Shown: positions 38,491 to 47,418, counted from the stretch's first letter. The stretch: DNA of 64,000 nt from Actibacterium ureilyticum (GCF_002285435.1 NZ_NSBT01000006.1:64501-128500); one strand, 5' to 3'. The notes: generated by a model not told the origin, from the sequence alone. Numbers and translations: made by a program.

Positions 38491-39215
38491 AGCGCCCCCG
38501 CGAACCGGTCGCACAGGTGGGTCATGGCGGCGTCGATCCGGCCCGCATCGGTGCCCCGGATCACGATATTCGACCCATAGGCGCCGTCGCGCTGGAACGG
38601 ATAGGACCCGATCGACAGATCCGGGAAATCGGCGGCCAGATCCGACAGCGGACCGGCGATCTCGCCCTCGCCGCAATTGATCCGCAGCGTCTGGCTGAGC
38701 AACGGATCGCCCCCCGTCAGCGTCGGCAGGACCGAGGCCACCATCGCCTGAAAGATATTCGGCACACCCGCCATCACATGCACATTGCCGATGGTGAAGC
38801 CGGGCGCCACGCTGATCGGGTTGTCGATCAGGGTCGCGCCATCGGGGATGCGCGCCATGCGCTGGCGCGCGGCGTTGAATTCGGCGCCTGTCTTGGCGTA
38901 ATGCGCGGCCAGCAGCGCCCGCGCGTCGTCGCGAATGTCGATGCCCACGCCAAAGGCCGCTGCGATGCAATCGGCGGTGATGTCGTCATGGGTGGGGCCA
39001 ATCCCGCCCGAGGTGAAGACGGTGTCGAACGCCGCGCGCAGATCGTTCACCGCCGCCACGATGGCGTCGCGGTCATCCGACACCACGCGCGCCTCTTTCA
39101 GGGTGATGCCGTGCTTGGTCAGCTCGTTGGCCAGATAATGCATGTTCGCATCGCGCGTGCGGCCTGACAGGATCTCGTCACCGATTACCAGCATTGCTGC
39201 GGTCGGGTTGGTCAT
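38487..39215 (-). CDS. Competence/damage-inducible protein A family (MoCF-domain) protein
   Basis: This 242-residue protein is the single-domain form of CinA, with only the molybdopterin-binding (MoaB/Mog-like) fold: LVIGDEILSGRTRDAN at the N-terminus, TSGGIGPTHDDIT near residue 70, and VMAGVPNIFQAM. The C-terminal nicotinamide-nucleotide amidase domain of full CinA is absent. In related short proteins, pyrophosphatase or nucleotide recycling activity has been proposed. It is the first gene of the three-gene overlapped set with the GNAT and AhpD-like genes. Confidence 0.9.
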   Translation of the reverse strand: MTNPTAAMLVIGDEILSGRTRDANMHYLANELTKHGITLKEARVVSDDRDAIVAAVNDLRAAFDTVFTSGGIGPTHDDITADCIAAAFGVGIDIRDDARALLAAHYAKTGAEFNAARQRMARIPDGATLIDNPISVAPGFTIGNVHVMAGVPNIFQAMVASVLPTLTGGDPLLSQTLRINCGEGEIAGPLSDLAADFPDLSIGSYPFQRDGAYGSNIVIRGTDAGRIDAAMTHLCDRFAGAL

Positions 39216-39260
39216 CGGAGCCTCCTTGTCGTTTGCTTATCAGAGGTATAGGTGGCGCGC

Positions 39261-39968
39261 ATGCGCTTTCAAACCCCTCTTGTGCCGGGGCGGCTGGTCC
39301 GCCGCTATAAACGCTTTCTGGCCGATGTGACGCTGACCGACGGGGCCGAGGTGACGGCCCATTGCGCCAATCCCGGCTCGATGATGGGGCTGGCCGAACC
39401 GGGCACGAAAGTCTGGCTGGAACCCAATGACGACCCGAAGAAAAAGCTGAAATACGGCTGGCGGCTGGTCGAACATGACAACGGTCATTTCACCGGGGTC
39501 GACACATCGGTTCCCAACCGGGCGCTGCGCGATGCGCTGATCGCCCGTCAGGTGCCGGGCCTGCCGGATTACGAAAGCGTCCGGGCCGAGGTGAAATACG
39601 GCCAGAACAGCCGGATCGATTTCCTGCTGTCCGGCCCGCAAGGCGATATCTTTGTCGAGGTCAAAAGCGTCACCCTGTCGCGCCAGCCGGGGCTGGCCGA
39701 GTTTCCCGACAGCGTCACCGCACGCGGGCTGAAGCACCTGCACGAGCTGGCCGGGGTCACGGCCCAGGGCGGCCGCGCGCTGATGCTGTATCTGGTGCAG
39801 CGCACCGATGCCGACCGGGTGAGCGTGGCCGACGATATCGACCCGGCCTATGCCGCCGGTTTGACGGCGGCAGTGCAGGCGGGGGTGGGCGTGCTGGCGC
39901 TGGGCTGCCAGATCACGCCCGAAGGGGTTGCACCGGGTGCGGCGCTGCCCTTTGACCTGCCGGGATAG
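39261..39968 (+). CDS. sfsA: DNA/RNA nuclease SfsA
   Basis: This 235-residue SfsA-family protein matches throughout: MRFQTPLVPGRLVRRYKRF start, AHCANPGSMMGL, the VEVKSVTL nuclease-like core preceded by NSRIDFLL, and FPDSVTARGLKHL. SfsA was named for sugar fermentation stimulation and is now viewed as a nuclease-fold protein. The ATG at 39261 has AGGTGG seven bases upstream; a GTG at 39252 would add three residues. It converges on mscS, three bases away. Confidence 0.93.
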   Translation: MRFQTPLVPGRLVRRYKRFLADVTLTDGAEVTAHCANPGSMMGLAEPGTKVWLEPNDDPKKKLKYGWRLVEHDNGHFTGVDTSVPNRALRDALIARQVPGLPDYESVRAEVKYGQNSRIDFLLSGPQGDIFVEVKSVTLSRQPGLAEFPDSVTARGLKHLHELAGVTAQGGRALMLYLVQRTDADRVSVADDIDPAYAAGLTAAVQAGVGVLALGCQITPEGVAPGAALPFDLPG

Positions 39969-39971
39969 GGC

Positions 39972-40823
39972 TCAGGCGGCTTGCACCAGGGTGCGCGTGG
40001 GGAAGGGGATGTCGATCCCTTCGCTGTCCAGCGCGTCCTTGACCTTGCGCTTGATGTCGGCCTGATACTGAAAGTAATCCGCCGCATCGACCCAGACCCG
40101 GACCAGGAAATCGACCGAGCTGCTGTTCAGGTTGTTGACCTGAATGAACGGCGCGGGATCGGATTTCGACCGGGCATCGGCCATGACGGTGTCGCGGATC
40201 ACACGCTCGGCCCGGTCCAGATCGGCGCCATAGCCCACGCCGAAGGTCCATTCGGCGCGCCGCGTGTCATAGGCCGAAAAGTTCGAAATCGTGTTTCCCC
40301 AGACCTCGGCATTGGGGATGATGGTCTTGACGTTGCTCAGGTCCGCCAGGACGGTGTTGTTCAGCGTGATGTCCTTGACCGTGCCGGTGCGGTCGTTGAC
40401 CGAGATGAAATCGCCCAGCTTGAAGGGGCGGAAGATGATGATCATCACGCCCGCCGCAACATTCGACAGCGCGCCCTGCAATGCCAGACCAATGGCCAGA
40501 CCCACCGCACCGATGGCCGCCACGATCGACGTCGTCTGAACGCCGAAAGTGTTCAGCACGAAAAGCGCCGCGAAGCCCAGGATGGTGTAACGCGCGATAT
40601 TGCCCAGGAAATGGAACAGCGTGTTGTCGAGCTTGGGGTGCGCCTCGCCGATGCGGACGATCCGGCGCTTGGCCCAGGCCGACACGATGAAGCCCAGGAT
40701 CAGAATCACGATGACGGCCAGAACGCTGCCCAGAATGTCGGCCAGGAATTCCAGCGTGACGAAATCCCCAAGGGTCTTTCCGCTGTAGATTTCGGTTTGC
40801 ATCAGCTCGCGCAGCGCTTCCAT
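39972..40823 (-). CDS. Small-conductance mechanosensitive channel (MscS family)
   Basis: This 283-residue channel protein has three spans in the N-terminal 140 residues, with the pore-lining TM3 glycine/alanine helix (GAVGLAIGLALQGALSNVAA), the beta domain (RPFKLGDFISVNDRTGTVKDI) and C-terminal cage. It opens when the membrane is stretched and releases solutes during osmotic downshock. The start at MEALRELM follows GGAGAG and gives normal length. Confidence 0.93.
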   Translation of the reverse strand: MEALRELMQTEIYSGKTLGDFVTLEFLADILGSVLAVIVILILGFIVSAWAKRRIVRIGEAHPKLDNTLFHFLGNIARYTILGFAALFVLNTFGVQTTSIVAAIGAVGLAIGLALQGALSNVAAGVMIIIFRPFKLGDFISVNDRTGTVKDITLNNTVLADLSNVKTIIPNAEVWGNTISNFSAYDTRRAEWTFGVGYGADLDRAERVIRDTVMADARSKSDPAPFIQVNNLNSSSVDFLVRVWVDAADYFQYQADIKRKVKDALDSEGIDIPFPTRTLVQAA

Positions 40824-40965
40824 CGAACAAGTCTCTCCATTTTTTGCATAATTCGCGACGTACGGGTCGAACGCACGAACCACCCCTGCGGTTCCCTGCC
40901 GCGCCGGTCTGGCCCTTTGGCGCAAAGATGCTTAGATAAACCGCAAAGCAGATCGGAGTGGTGTT

Positions 40966-41781
40966 TTGGACGATGGCACGCGCGGCCGCCTGACCAAGGA
41001 CGGCATCAGAATTCACGAAACGGCGGATTTCGCCGGGATGCACGCGGCGGGCAAGCTGGCGGCAACGATTCTGGACGAGATCGCACCCCATGTGGTGCCG
41101 GGCCAGACAACGGGCGAGCTGGACCGCCTGATCAACAAGATGGTCGACGACGCGGGGGTGAAATCCGCCACGATCGGCTATCGCGGGTATCAGCATGCCA
41201 GCTGTATTAGTGTGAACCACGTGGTGTGTCACGGCATTCCCGGCGACAAGAAGCTGAAGGATGGCGATATCCTGAATATCGACGTGACGGTGATCGTCGA
41301 TGGCTGGTTCGGCGATACCAGCCGGATGTATGTCGCGGGCAAGCTCAGCCGCAAGGCCGAGCGTCTGATCCAGGTGACCCATGACGCGCTGTTCAAGGGG
41401 ATCGAGGCAGTGCGCCCCGGCAATACCTTTGGCGATATCGGCCATGCGATCCAAAGCTTCGTCGAAAGCCACCGGATGAGCGTGGTGCGCGATTTCTGCG
41501 GCCACGGGCTGGGCCGCGTGTTCCACGCCCCGCCCAACGTGCTGCATTACGGCCGCCCCGGCACCGGCCCGGTGCTGGAAGAGGGGATGTTCTTCACCAT
41601 CGAGCCGATGGTGAACCTGGGCCGCCCCGAGACCAAGGTGCTGGCCGATGACTGGACCGCCGTGACGCGCGACAAGTCGCTGTCGGCGCAGTTCGAACAT
41701 TCCATCGGCGTTACCGCCGACGGGTGCGAGATTTTCACCCTGTCGCCGGGCGGGCTGTTCCACCCCACCTACGGGGAATAG
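40966..41781 (+). CDS. map: Type I methionyl aminopeptidase
   Basis: This 271-residue enzyme removes the initiator methionine. Metal ligands are in DVTVIVDGWFGDTSRMY (two Asp), CGHGLGRVFH (His), FTIEPMV (Glu) and QFEHSIGV (Glu). The YQHASCISVNHVVCHGIPG block is standard. The start is TTG at 40966, seven bases after GGAG; no other in-frame start keeps the N-terminal family segment. A rare start codon on an essential gene is worth noting. A terminator-like hairpin follows. Confidence 0.93.
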   Translation: MDDGTRGRLTKDGIRIHETADFAGMHAAGKLAATILDEIAPHVVPGQTTGELDRLINKMVDDAGVKSATIGYRGYQHASCISVNHVVCHGIPGDKKLKDGDILNIDVTVIVDGWFGDTSRMYVAGKLSRKAERLIQVTHDALFKGIEAVRPGNTFGDIGHAIQSFVESHRMSVVRDFCGHGLGRVFHAPPNVLHYGRPGTGPVLEEGMFFTIEPMVNLGRPETKVLADDWTAVTRDKSLSAQFEHSIGVTADGCEIFTLSPGGLFHPTYGE

Positions 41782-41822
41782 GGCGCGGGTTTTCCCCGCC
41801 ATTCCGGATTTTTGAACAAAAA

Positions 41823-41865
41823 CAGGGGTCTGGGCGTCATTTGGCGCCCGGGCCCCTGGTGTTTT
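41823..41865 (+). terminator. Probable terminator after map
   Basis: A 14-pair stem (CAGGGG...CCCCTG on the outside, GGGCG with CGCCC inside, two G-T pairs) encloses a TCATTTG loop and is followed by GTGTTTTC. The T-run is short, so efficiency is uncertain. Confidence 0.6.
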
Positions 41866-41906
41866 CAAGGGGATCGAAATTCAGACTTGAAGAATCTGAT
41901 CATTTT

Positions 41907-41938
41907 TGTCAGGATAAGGATGTGAGCCAATCCTGACA
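41907..41938. promoter_or_regulatory. Inverted repeat upstream of the small gene-hemP pair
   Basis: TGTCAGGAT and ATCCTGACA face each other across 14 bases, beginning 75 bases upstream of the 56-residue gene. The surrounding sequence is relatively AT-rich. An iron-responsive regulator site is plausible given hemP, but the arms do not match the Irr ICE motif seen before mbfA. Confidence 0.5.
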
Positions 41939-41981
41939 TCGTGTCGGGCAGCCAACCATCAAAAAAATGGAGAGCTGTACG

Positions 41982-42152
41982 ATGACGGAAAAGGCTTGTC
42001 AGCCGAACATGAAAAGACACCGCGCCGAACAGGACGGCGATCGGGGCGAGCTTTGGTCGCTGGCCTTCGAATCGCTTTATTACGGGCCGTTCCGTCTGGA
42101 ATGGCTGCTGGACCAATTTGAATGGCGCATGCGCGAAGGAGATCAGATATGA
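41982..42152 (+). CDS. Small hypothetical protein preceding hemP (56 residues)
   Basis: An ATG behind GGAGAG opens a 56-codon gene whose stop overlaps the hemP start as ATGA. The product is charged and soluble, with a Trp/Tyr-rich C-terminal half (LWSLAFESLYYGPFRLEWLL). Translational coupling to hemP and good ribosome sites on both make it a true gene in my view. No family name is recognised; a role in heme or iron handling is only guilt by association. Confidence 0.65.
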   Translation: MTEKACQPNMKRHRAEQDGDRGELWSLAFESLYYGPFRLEWLLDQFEWRMREGDQI

Positions 42153-42313
42153 CGGCACAGAATTCGATCACGCAGATGCAATTCGGCGATCCGCTGCCGA
42201 TGCATGACGCTCAATTGCTGACCGAAGGCGGCGCGATGGCGCTGATCCAGCTGAACGAGCAGATCTATACGCTGCGGATCACGCGGGCGGGCAAGCTTAT
42301 CCTGACGAAATAG
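42149..42313 (+). CDS. hemP: Hemin uptake protein HemP
   Basis: This 54-residue protein ends in the family signature: ALIQLNEQIYTLRITRAGKL followed by ILTK. Proteins of this kind (HemP/HmuP) sit near heme-uptake genes, and in Bradyrhizobium and relatives HmuP is required with Irr to activate the heme receptor gene. No receptor, TonB or hmu ABC gene lies next to it here, so it probably acts in trans. The start follows AAGGAGATCAGAT. Its 3' end overlaps the convergent rsmD by 17 bases. Confidence 0.88.
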   Translation: MTAQNSITQMQFGDPLPMHDAQLLTEGGAMALIQLNEQIYTLRITRAGKLILTK

Positions 42314-42866
42314 GGGTCAGGATGTGGATATGTGTGTCGCCGTATCGGCGGTGATCGCACATGTCCAGGCCCGGTGGGGCGGTCTGCTGGGCGTTTTCTT
42401 CCCACAGGATCAGGGCGTCGGGCGCGATCCATCCGCCGTCTTGCGCGGCGGCCAGCGCCCGTTGCCCCAACCCCTTGCCATAGGGCGGATCCAGAAAGAT
42501 CAGGTCGAACGGCGCGCCGGGGTTCACGCCAAGCCGCGTGGCATCGCGGCGAAACAGCTTGGTTGCGCCCTGGGCCTGGCATTTGTCGATGTTCTGGCGG
42601 ATCAGGCCGCGCGCCTTGATCCCGTCATCCACGAATGTGACATGGGCCGCGCCGCGCGACAGCGCCTCGAGCCCCAGCGCGCCGGTCCCGGCAAACAGGT
42701 CCAGCACCCGTGCCCCGGACACCGGATCGCCATAGCCGCCATTCTGCACCAGGTTGAACAGGCTTTCGCGCACCCGGTCGGTCGTGGGGCGCAGATGCGC
42801 GCCCGCGTCGCCCTTGCCGACCGAGGCGAGCGCCAGCCCGCGATGCTTTCCGGCGATGATCCTCAC
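42297..42866 (-). CDS. rsmD: 16S rRNA (guanine(966)-N(2))-methyltransferase RsmD
   Basis: This 189-residue SAM methyltransferase has MRIIAGKHRGLALASV at the start, TTDRVRESLFNLV, motif I DLFAGTGALGLEALSRGA and the catalytic DPPYG motif. It methylates G966 of 16S rRNA. The start is GTG at 42866, overlapping the stop of the upstream reductase as GTGA. Confidence 0.95.
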   Translation of the reverse strand: MRIIAGKHRGLALASVGKGDAGAHLRPTTDRVRESLFNLVQNGGYGDPVSGARVLDLFAGTGALGLEALSRGAAHVTFVDDGIKARGLIRQNIDKCQAQGATKLFRRDATRLGVNPGAPFDLIFLDPPYGKGLGQRALAAAQDGGWIAPDALILWEENAQQTAPPGLDMCDHRRYGDTHIHILTPISSG

Positions 42867-44074
42867 GCCTTCATCAGCGCCTTGAGCTCGATCGCGGTGT
42901 CGGCCACGGCGTCGGGCGATGCGGTCTTGCCCGCGTCGATCAGCCGTTTGCCCACCATATAGGCGCGCGGATCGTTCATCGCGTCCACCGCCAGCAGCCG
43001 GTCCCCGGCGAAATACCAGACCGACTGGCTGCCGGGTTTGTCGCCCGGGCGCACGACCACCTTGTCATACCCGCTGTTCAGCCCGGCGATCTGCAGTTTC
43101 ACATCGTATTGGTCCGACCAGAACCAGGGCTGCGGCACGTACTCCTTGCCCGCGCCCAGCATGTTCCCGGCCACGCATTCGGCTTGGTCGATGGCGTTGG
43201 GCACGCTTTCCAGCCGGATTCGGCCCGCGTCCAGCGGGAACGAGGCGCAATCGCCCGCCGCCCAGATCGTGGGGTCCGAGGTGCGGCCGAACGCATCCAC
43301 CGCGATCCCGTTGTCGATGGTCAGCCCCGTAGCCTCGGCCAAGGCGGTGGTGGGGGTGATGCCCACGCCGACAATGACCATATCCACATCCAGCGTGCTG
43401 CCATCGTCCAGTTCCGCGCCGGTCACATGGGTGTCGCCGGTCAGCCGGGTCAGGCCGACCCCCTCGCGCAGGTCGACGCCGTGTTCGCTGTGCAGGCTGC
43501 GGAAGTAGTCGGCGGTCTCGGCGCAGGCCACACGTTGCAGGATGCGCGGCGCCATTTCGACCAGCGTCACCTTCAAGCCCAGCTTGGCACAGACCGCCGC
43601 CGCCTCCAGCCCGATATACCCGCCGCCGACGATCAGGACGCGGCGGCCTTCCTTGCAGCCGGGCGCCATCGCATCGACATCGGCCAGCGTGCGCACCACA
43701 TGCACGCCGCCCAACTCGCCGCCGATACTGCCCGGCAGGCGGCGCGGCACCGAACCCGTGGTCAGCGCCAGCATGTCATAGGGGATCGCCTCGCCGCCCG
43801 CGATCACCACCTTGTCGGTGCGGTCGATGGACACGGCCGTATCCGACAGCCGCAGGTCGATGCCGTTTTCGGCGTAAAAGCTTTCGGGCCGCAGATAGAG
43901 CCGTTCCAGCGCCATGTCGCCCAGCAGATAGGCCTTGGACAGCGGGGGCCGCTGATAGGGCGGGGCGGATTCTTCGCCGATCAGGGTGATCTTGCCGGTG
44001 AATTCCAGCGCCCGCAGCTTGGCCACAAGCGATGCCCCGGCCTGACCGGCCCCGATAACGACGACGTTCTGCAT
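42863..44074 (-). CDS. FAD-dependent oxidoreductase (ferredoxin/rubredoxin reductase-like)
   Basis: This 403-residue two-dinucleotide flavoprotein has an FAD motif at the N-terminus (VVIGAGQAGASLVAKLR), an NAD motif in the centre (LIVGGGYIGLEAAAVCAKLG), FAD-binding IWAAGDCASF, and a C-terminal reductase domain containing WFWSDQYDVKLQIAGL. That last block is typical of reductases serving Rieske dioxygenases and P450 systems (rhodocoxin/terpredoxin reductase type). Its electron acceptor is not nearby, so the partner is unknown. Confidence 0.9.
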   Translation of the reverse strand: MQNVVVIGAGQAGASLVAKLRALEFTGKITLIGEESAPPYQRPPLSKAYLLGDMALERLYLRPESFYAENGIDLRLSDTAVSIDRTDKVVIAGGEAIPYDMLALTTGSVPRRLPGSIGGELGGVHVVRTLADVDAMAPGCKEGRRVLIVGGGYIGLEAAAVCAKLGLKVTLVEMAPRILQRVACAETADYFRSLHSEHGVDLREGVGLTRLTGDTHVTGAELDDGSTLDVDMVIVGVGITPTTALAEATGLTIDNGIAVDAFGRTSDPTIWAAGDCASFPLDAGRIRLESVPNAIDQAECVAGNMLGAGKEYVPQPWFWSDQYDVKLQIAGLNSGYDKVVVRPGDKPGSQSVWYFAGDRLLAVDAMNDPRAYMVGKRLIDAGKTASPDAVADTAIELKALMKA

Positions 44075-44158
44075 GTTCCCGATCTTCCCCGCTGGCGTAT
44101 TTTGCGGGTCAGACTACTATTCGGTCATGGAAATGCAACGCGCGAAAGGACCGATCAC

Positions 44159-44647
44159 ATGACACTAGCCGTTGGAGACAAACTGCCCGGGGCCACTTTG
44201 GTTCAGCTGGGCGACGAGGGGCCGGAACCGGTCGCGCTGGGCGACCGGCTGGCGGGGCGCAAGGTGGTGATTTTCGCGGTGCCCGGGGCCTATACCCCCA
44301 CCTGCCATTCCGCCCATGTGCCCAGCTTCATCCGCACCAAGGACGCGCTGGCCGACAAGGGCGTGGACGAGGTGATCTGCGTATCGGTCAACGACCCCTT
44401 CGTGATGAAGGCCTGGGGCGCGGATACCGGCGCGACCGCGGCCGGTCTGACCATGCTGGGCGATCCCGAAAGCAGCTTTACCCGTGCCATCGGCATGGAT
44501 TTCGACGCCCCGCCCGCCGGGCTGCTGGGCCGGTCCAAACGCTATGCCATGCTGGTCGAGGACGGCGTGGTCAAGCTGCTGCATGTCGAGGAAAGCCCCG
44601 GCGCCTGTGAAATCTCGGCCGGCGAAAGCCTGCTGGCCGCGATCTGA
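44159..44647 (+). CDS. Peroxiredoxin (Prx5 subfamily)
   Basis: This 162-residue thiol peroxidase has the Prx5-type active site PGAYTPTCHSAHVPS with peroxidatic C49. VCVSVNDPF in its V-I-C-V-S form and the GDPESSFTRAIGM block also belong to this branch. It reduces hydrogen peroxide and alkyl hydroperoxides, commonly with glutathione/glutaredoxin. Start: ATG at 44159. The gene converges with phhB across 11 bases. Confidence 0.93.
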   Translation: MTLAVGDKLPGATLVQLGDEGPEPVALGDRLAGRKVVIFAVPGAYTPTCHSAHVPSFIRTKDALADKGVDEVICVSVNDPFVMKAWGADTGATAAGLTMLGDPESSFTRAIGMDFDAPPAGLLGRSKRYAMLVEDGVVKLLHVEESPGACEISAGESLLAAI

Positions 44648-44658
44648 GCGATCCGGCC

Positions 44659-44955
44659 TCAGCCCGCAAGCGCATCCAGTTTGCGGGCCAGCTTCATGTC
44701 CAGCGCGGTCAGCCCGCCCGCATCATGGGTCGAAAGCGTGACCTCGACCGTGCGATAGACATTGGACCATTCGGGATGATGATTCCATTTCTCGGCCCAG
44801 ATCGCGCATTGCGTCATCCAGCCGAACGCGGCGACGAAATTCGGAAACTCAAACGTCTTGGTGATCGCGTCGCGCCCGTCGACCATCTGCCAGCCGGTCT
44901 GGAACAGCGGCGACAATTCGGTGCTGCGCTCGCTTTCGGTCAATCTGTCGGTCAT
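44659..44955 (-). CDS. phhB: 4a-hydroxytetrahydrobiopterin dehydratase
   Basis: This 98-residue PCD/DCoH family enzyme has the conserved core [19 protein letters not shown] followed by [14 protein letters not shown]. It dehydrates pterin-4a-carbinolamine formed by pterin-dependent hydroxylases such as phenylalanine hydroxylase; it may also take part in molybdenum-cofactor quality control. The start overlaps the stop of the upstream GNAT gene (ATGA). No hydroxylase gene is in the window. Confidence 0.95.
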   Translation of the reverse strand: MTDRLTESERSTELSPLFQTGWQMVDGRDAITKTFEFPNFVAAFGWMTQCAIWAEKWNHHPEWSNVYRTVEVTLSTHDAGGLTALDMKLARKLDALAG

Positions 44956-46136
44956 GGGGCTTCTCCCTGGTCTTTGCGGAACGGGCCATAGGCGGTGAGC
45001 ACTTCGATCTCCTGATCCACCGCGTTGCGCTCGGCGGTCAGAAATTGCGCCACGGCGTCGCGAAACCCGCCATCGGCGATCCAGTGCAGCGAATGGGTCG
45101 GCACCGGCAGATAGCCGCGCGCCAGCTTGTGATCGCCCTGGGCGCCGGCCTCGACCCGGGCCAGCCCGTGGGCAATGGCGAAATCGATGGCCTGATAATA
45201 GCACAGCTCGAAATGCAGACAGGGGTGATCCTCGCGGCAGCCCCAATAGCGACCGTAAAGCGTATCCCGCCCGATCGCGTTCAGCGCCCCGGCGACCGGG
45301 CGTCCATCGCGTTCGGCCAGCACCAGAAGCAGGTCGTCGCGCAGCGTTTCATGCGCGATCCGGAAGAAATCCCGCGTCAGATAGGGTGTTCCCCATTTCC
45401 GCGCGCCCGTGTCCTGATAGAATTGCCAGAACGCGTCCCAATGTTCGGCTTCGATCTGTTGGCCGGTCAATTGCCGGATCGTGCCGCCGAACCCCTGGGC
45501 CGTCGCGCGTTCCTTGCGGATGTTCTTGCGCTTGCGCGAGGACAGATCGGCCAGAAACCCGTCGAAATCGGCATAGCCCGCGTTTTCCCAATGAAACTGC
45601 TGGCCGATCCGGTGCAGCAGGCCCATCTGCGCACCGGCTTCGGCCTCGTCCTCGGTGCAATAGGTGATGTGCAGCGAGGACAGCTCGTTTTCCGCCGCCA
45701 GTTGCACCGCGCCCTGAACCAGCGCGGCCTGTGCGGCGGCCTCGAACCCCGGCCGGGCCAGGAATCGCCGTCCGGTCGCGGGGGTGAAGGGCACCGCGAT
45801 CTGCAGCTTGGGGTAATACCGCCCGCCCGCCCGTTCATAGGCATCGGCCCAGCCCCAATCGAAGACATATTCGCCCTGGCTGTGGCTTTTGACATAAAGC
45901 GGTGCCACCCCGATCAGCCTTTCCCCCGCCCAGGCGGTCAGGTGACGCGGATGCCAGCCCGTGCCCTCGCCGACCGACCCGCTGTCTTCCAGCGCGGACA
46001 GGAAACGGTGCGTGGTGAACGGATCCAGCGGGCGACCGCCCTCATGTACCTCGGGGCAGGCGCAGGCATCCCATTGGGCGGCGTCAATCTGTGACAGCGC
46101 CGTCAGAATGCGGATTTCGATAGCGATGGAATCCAT
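44952..46136 (-). CDS. FemAB/DUF482-type GNAT family N-acetyltransferase
   Basis: This 394-residue protein has two GNAT-like halves as in FemAB-like (PF04339) proteins. Family blocks are [32 protein letters not shown] and [15 protein letters not shown], then a C-terminal [20 protein letters not shown] and [16 protein letters not shown]. This family is common in alphaproteobacteria; its acyl acceptor is unknown. It is coupled to phhB downstream. Confidence 0.9.
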   Translation of the reverse strand: MDSIAIEIRILTALSQIDAAQWDACACPEVHEGGRPLDPFTTHRFLSALEDSGSVGEGTGWHPRHLTAWAGERLIGVAPLYVKSHSQGEYVFDWGWADAYERAGGRYYPKLQIAVPFTPATGRRFLARPGFEAAAQAALVQGAVQLAAENELSSLHITYCTEDEAEAGAQMGLLHRIGQQFHWENAGYADFDGFLADLSSRKRKNIRKERATAQGFGGTIRQLTGQQIEAEHWDAFWQFYQDTGARKWGTPYLTRDFFRIAHETLRDDLLLVLAERDGRPVAGALNAIGRDTLYGRYWGCREDHPCLHFELCYYQAIDFAIAHGLARVEAGAQGDHKLARGYLPVPTHSLHWIADGGFRDAVAQFLTAERNAVDQEIEVLTAYGPFRKDQGEAP

Positions 46137-46186
46137 CCCGGCCCCTTTTGCAGATGCAGCATTAGGTGGCGCATTGGCGGCTCAGG

Positions 46187-46957
46187 TCAAGCGCCCGGCA
46201 ATTCCGCAGCATAGCCTTCGAAGGTCACATTGTCGGCAACGCGCCGCGCGCGGGCCTCGTCGCCGGCTGAGCGGATCGTCCAGCACAGGATCGGGACGCC
46301 GTGCGATTTCAGCCGGGCCACCGGCGCAGCATCCAGATCATCGGCGTCATGGCTGATGAAGGACGCCCCGGTCGCGTCGAAATCGGGAATGTCGCGCAGT
46401 TCGGCGCGCCGCGCCTCGGGCACCAGCTGCCAGTCCTCGGCCGCGAAGTCACAGGTCACCAGCCCGCGCGGCCGCAGTGGGGCCAGACGCGCCAGCGCGG
46501 CCACGGAATGGGGGTTGAACGACATCAGCGCCACATCGCCGCCGTACCCTTCCAGCGCGCGGGCGACCGCCTGTTCCAGCGGCCCCACATCGGGCCCCAG
46601 CGCGCCGTCCTGATCCTTGACCTCGATCAGCAGCGGCAGGCGCCCGGCGACCAGCGTCAGCACCTCGTCCAGCGTGGGGATCGTTTCGCCCCCATCGGTC
46701 AGGGGCATGGCGCCCAGATCGGCGGCGCTGCGCTGGCGCACGGCACCCGGCTGGCCGGTCAGGCGCTTCAGGTCATAGTCGTGGAACACCATCGCCTGAC
46801 CATCGGCCGAAAGCTGCACATCGATCTCGGCGCCGTACCCGGCCGCCAGGGCGGCACGAAGCGCGGCGCGCGAATTCTCGATCACGCCAGCGGTGCGGTC
46901 ATGATAGCCGCGATGGGCGATGGGCCGCGTCAGCAGGCCCGGGGGCAGGGGGATCAT
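46187..46957 (-). CDS. Glycerophosphodiester phosphodiesterase family protein
   Basis: This 256-residue TIM-barrel enzyme has AHRGYH (catalytic His) near residue 14, EIDVQLSADGQAMVFHDYDL with metal ligands and the second His, and LLIEVKDQDG. It hydrolyses glycerophosphodiesters to glycerol 3-phosphate and an alcohol. There is no signal peptide, so it is likely cytoplasmic. Its start overlaps the stop of the RidA gene (ATGA). Confidence 0.92.
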   Translation of the reverse strand: MIPLPPGLLTRPIAHRGYHDRTAGVIENSRAALRAALAAGYGAEIDVQLSADGQAMVFHDYDLKRLTGQPGAVRQRSAADLGAMPLTDGGETIPTLDEVLTLVAGRLPLLIEVKDQDGALGPDVGPLEQAVARALEGYGGDVALMSFNPHSVAALARLAPLRPRGLVTCDFAAEDWQLVPEARRAELRDIPDFDATGASFISHDADDLDAAPVARLKSHGVPILCWTIRSAGDEARARRVADNVTFEGYAAELPGA

Positions 46958-47418
46958 CGGATTTCGAAGATGCCTTCGATTTCGACCGCAACGCCAAAGG
47001 GCAGCGAGGCCGCGCTGACGGCGGACCGCGAATGGCGCCCGGCATCGCCCAACGCCTCGACCAGGAAATCCGAGGCCCCGTTCACAACCTTGGGCTGGTC
47101 GCCGAAATCGGCGGTGGAGTTGACGAAACCGGTCAGCTTGACGACCCGCACCAGCCGGTCCAGATCCCCGCCACAGGCGGCCTTGACCTGGGACAGCAGG
47201 CCGATGGCACAGCTGCGCGCGGCGGCGGCCCCGGTTTCGGTGTCCATATCCGCGCCCAGCTTGCCGGTCAGGAACCCGCCATCGGCCATCGACACCTGGC
47301 CGGACACAAAGACCAGATCGCCCGTGATCACGAAGGGCACGTAATTGGCGGCAGGCGCCTGTGCATCCGGCAGGGTCACCCCCAGTTCGGCCAGACGGCC
47401 TTCGAATTTCCCACTCAT
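46954..47418 (-). CDS. RidA family protein
   Basis: This 154-residue YjgF/RidA-family protein of the longer subfamily begins FEGRLAELGVTLP and includes VFVSGQVSM, RVVKLTGFVNS and the C-terminal LPFGVAVEIEGIFE. The key arginine of true RidA enamine deaminases, expected as R-[AS]-x-V near the end, appears here as SRSAVSAASLP, so imine deaminase activity is plausible but not assured. It is coupled to the GDPD gene. Confidence 0.92.
   Translation of the reverse strand: MSGKFEGRLAELGVTLPDAQAPAANYVPFVITGDLVFVSGQVSMADGGFLTGKLGADMDTETGAAAARSCAIGLLSQVKAACGGDLDRLVRVVKLTGFVNSTADFGDQPKVVNGASDFLVEALGDAGRHSRSAVSAASLPFGVAVEIEGIFEIR

Noticed and set aside
44083-44103. GGCGTATTTTGCGGG near the peroxiredoxin start, also similar to the repeat core
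   Set aside because: Lacks the flanking hairpin and the AAGAAG-like end; chance similarity in a promoter region.
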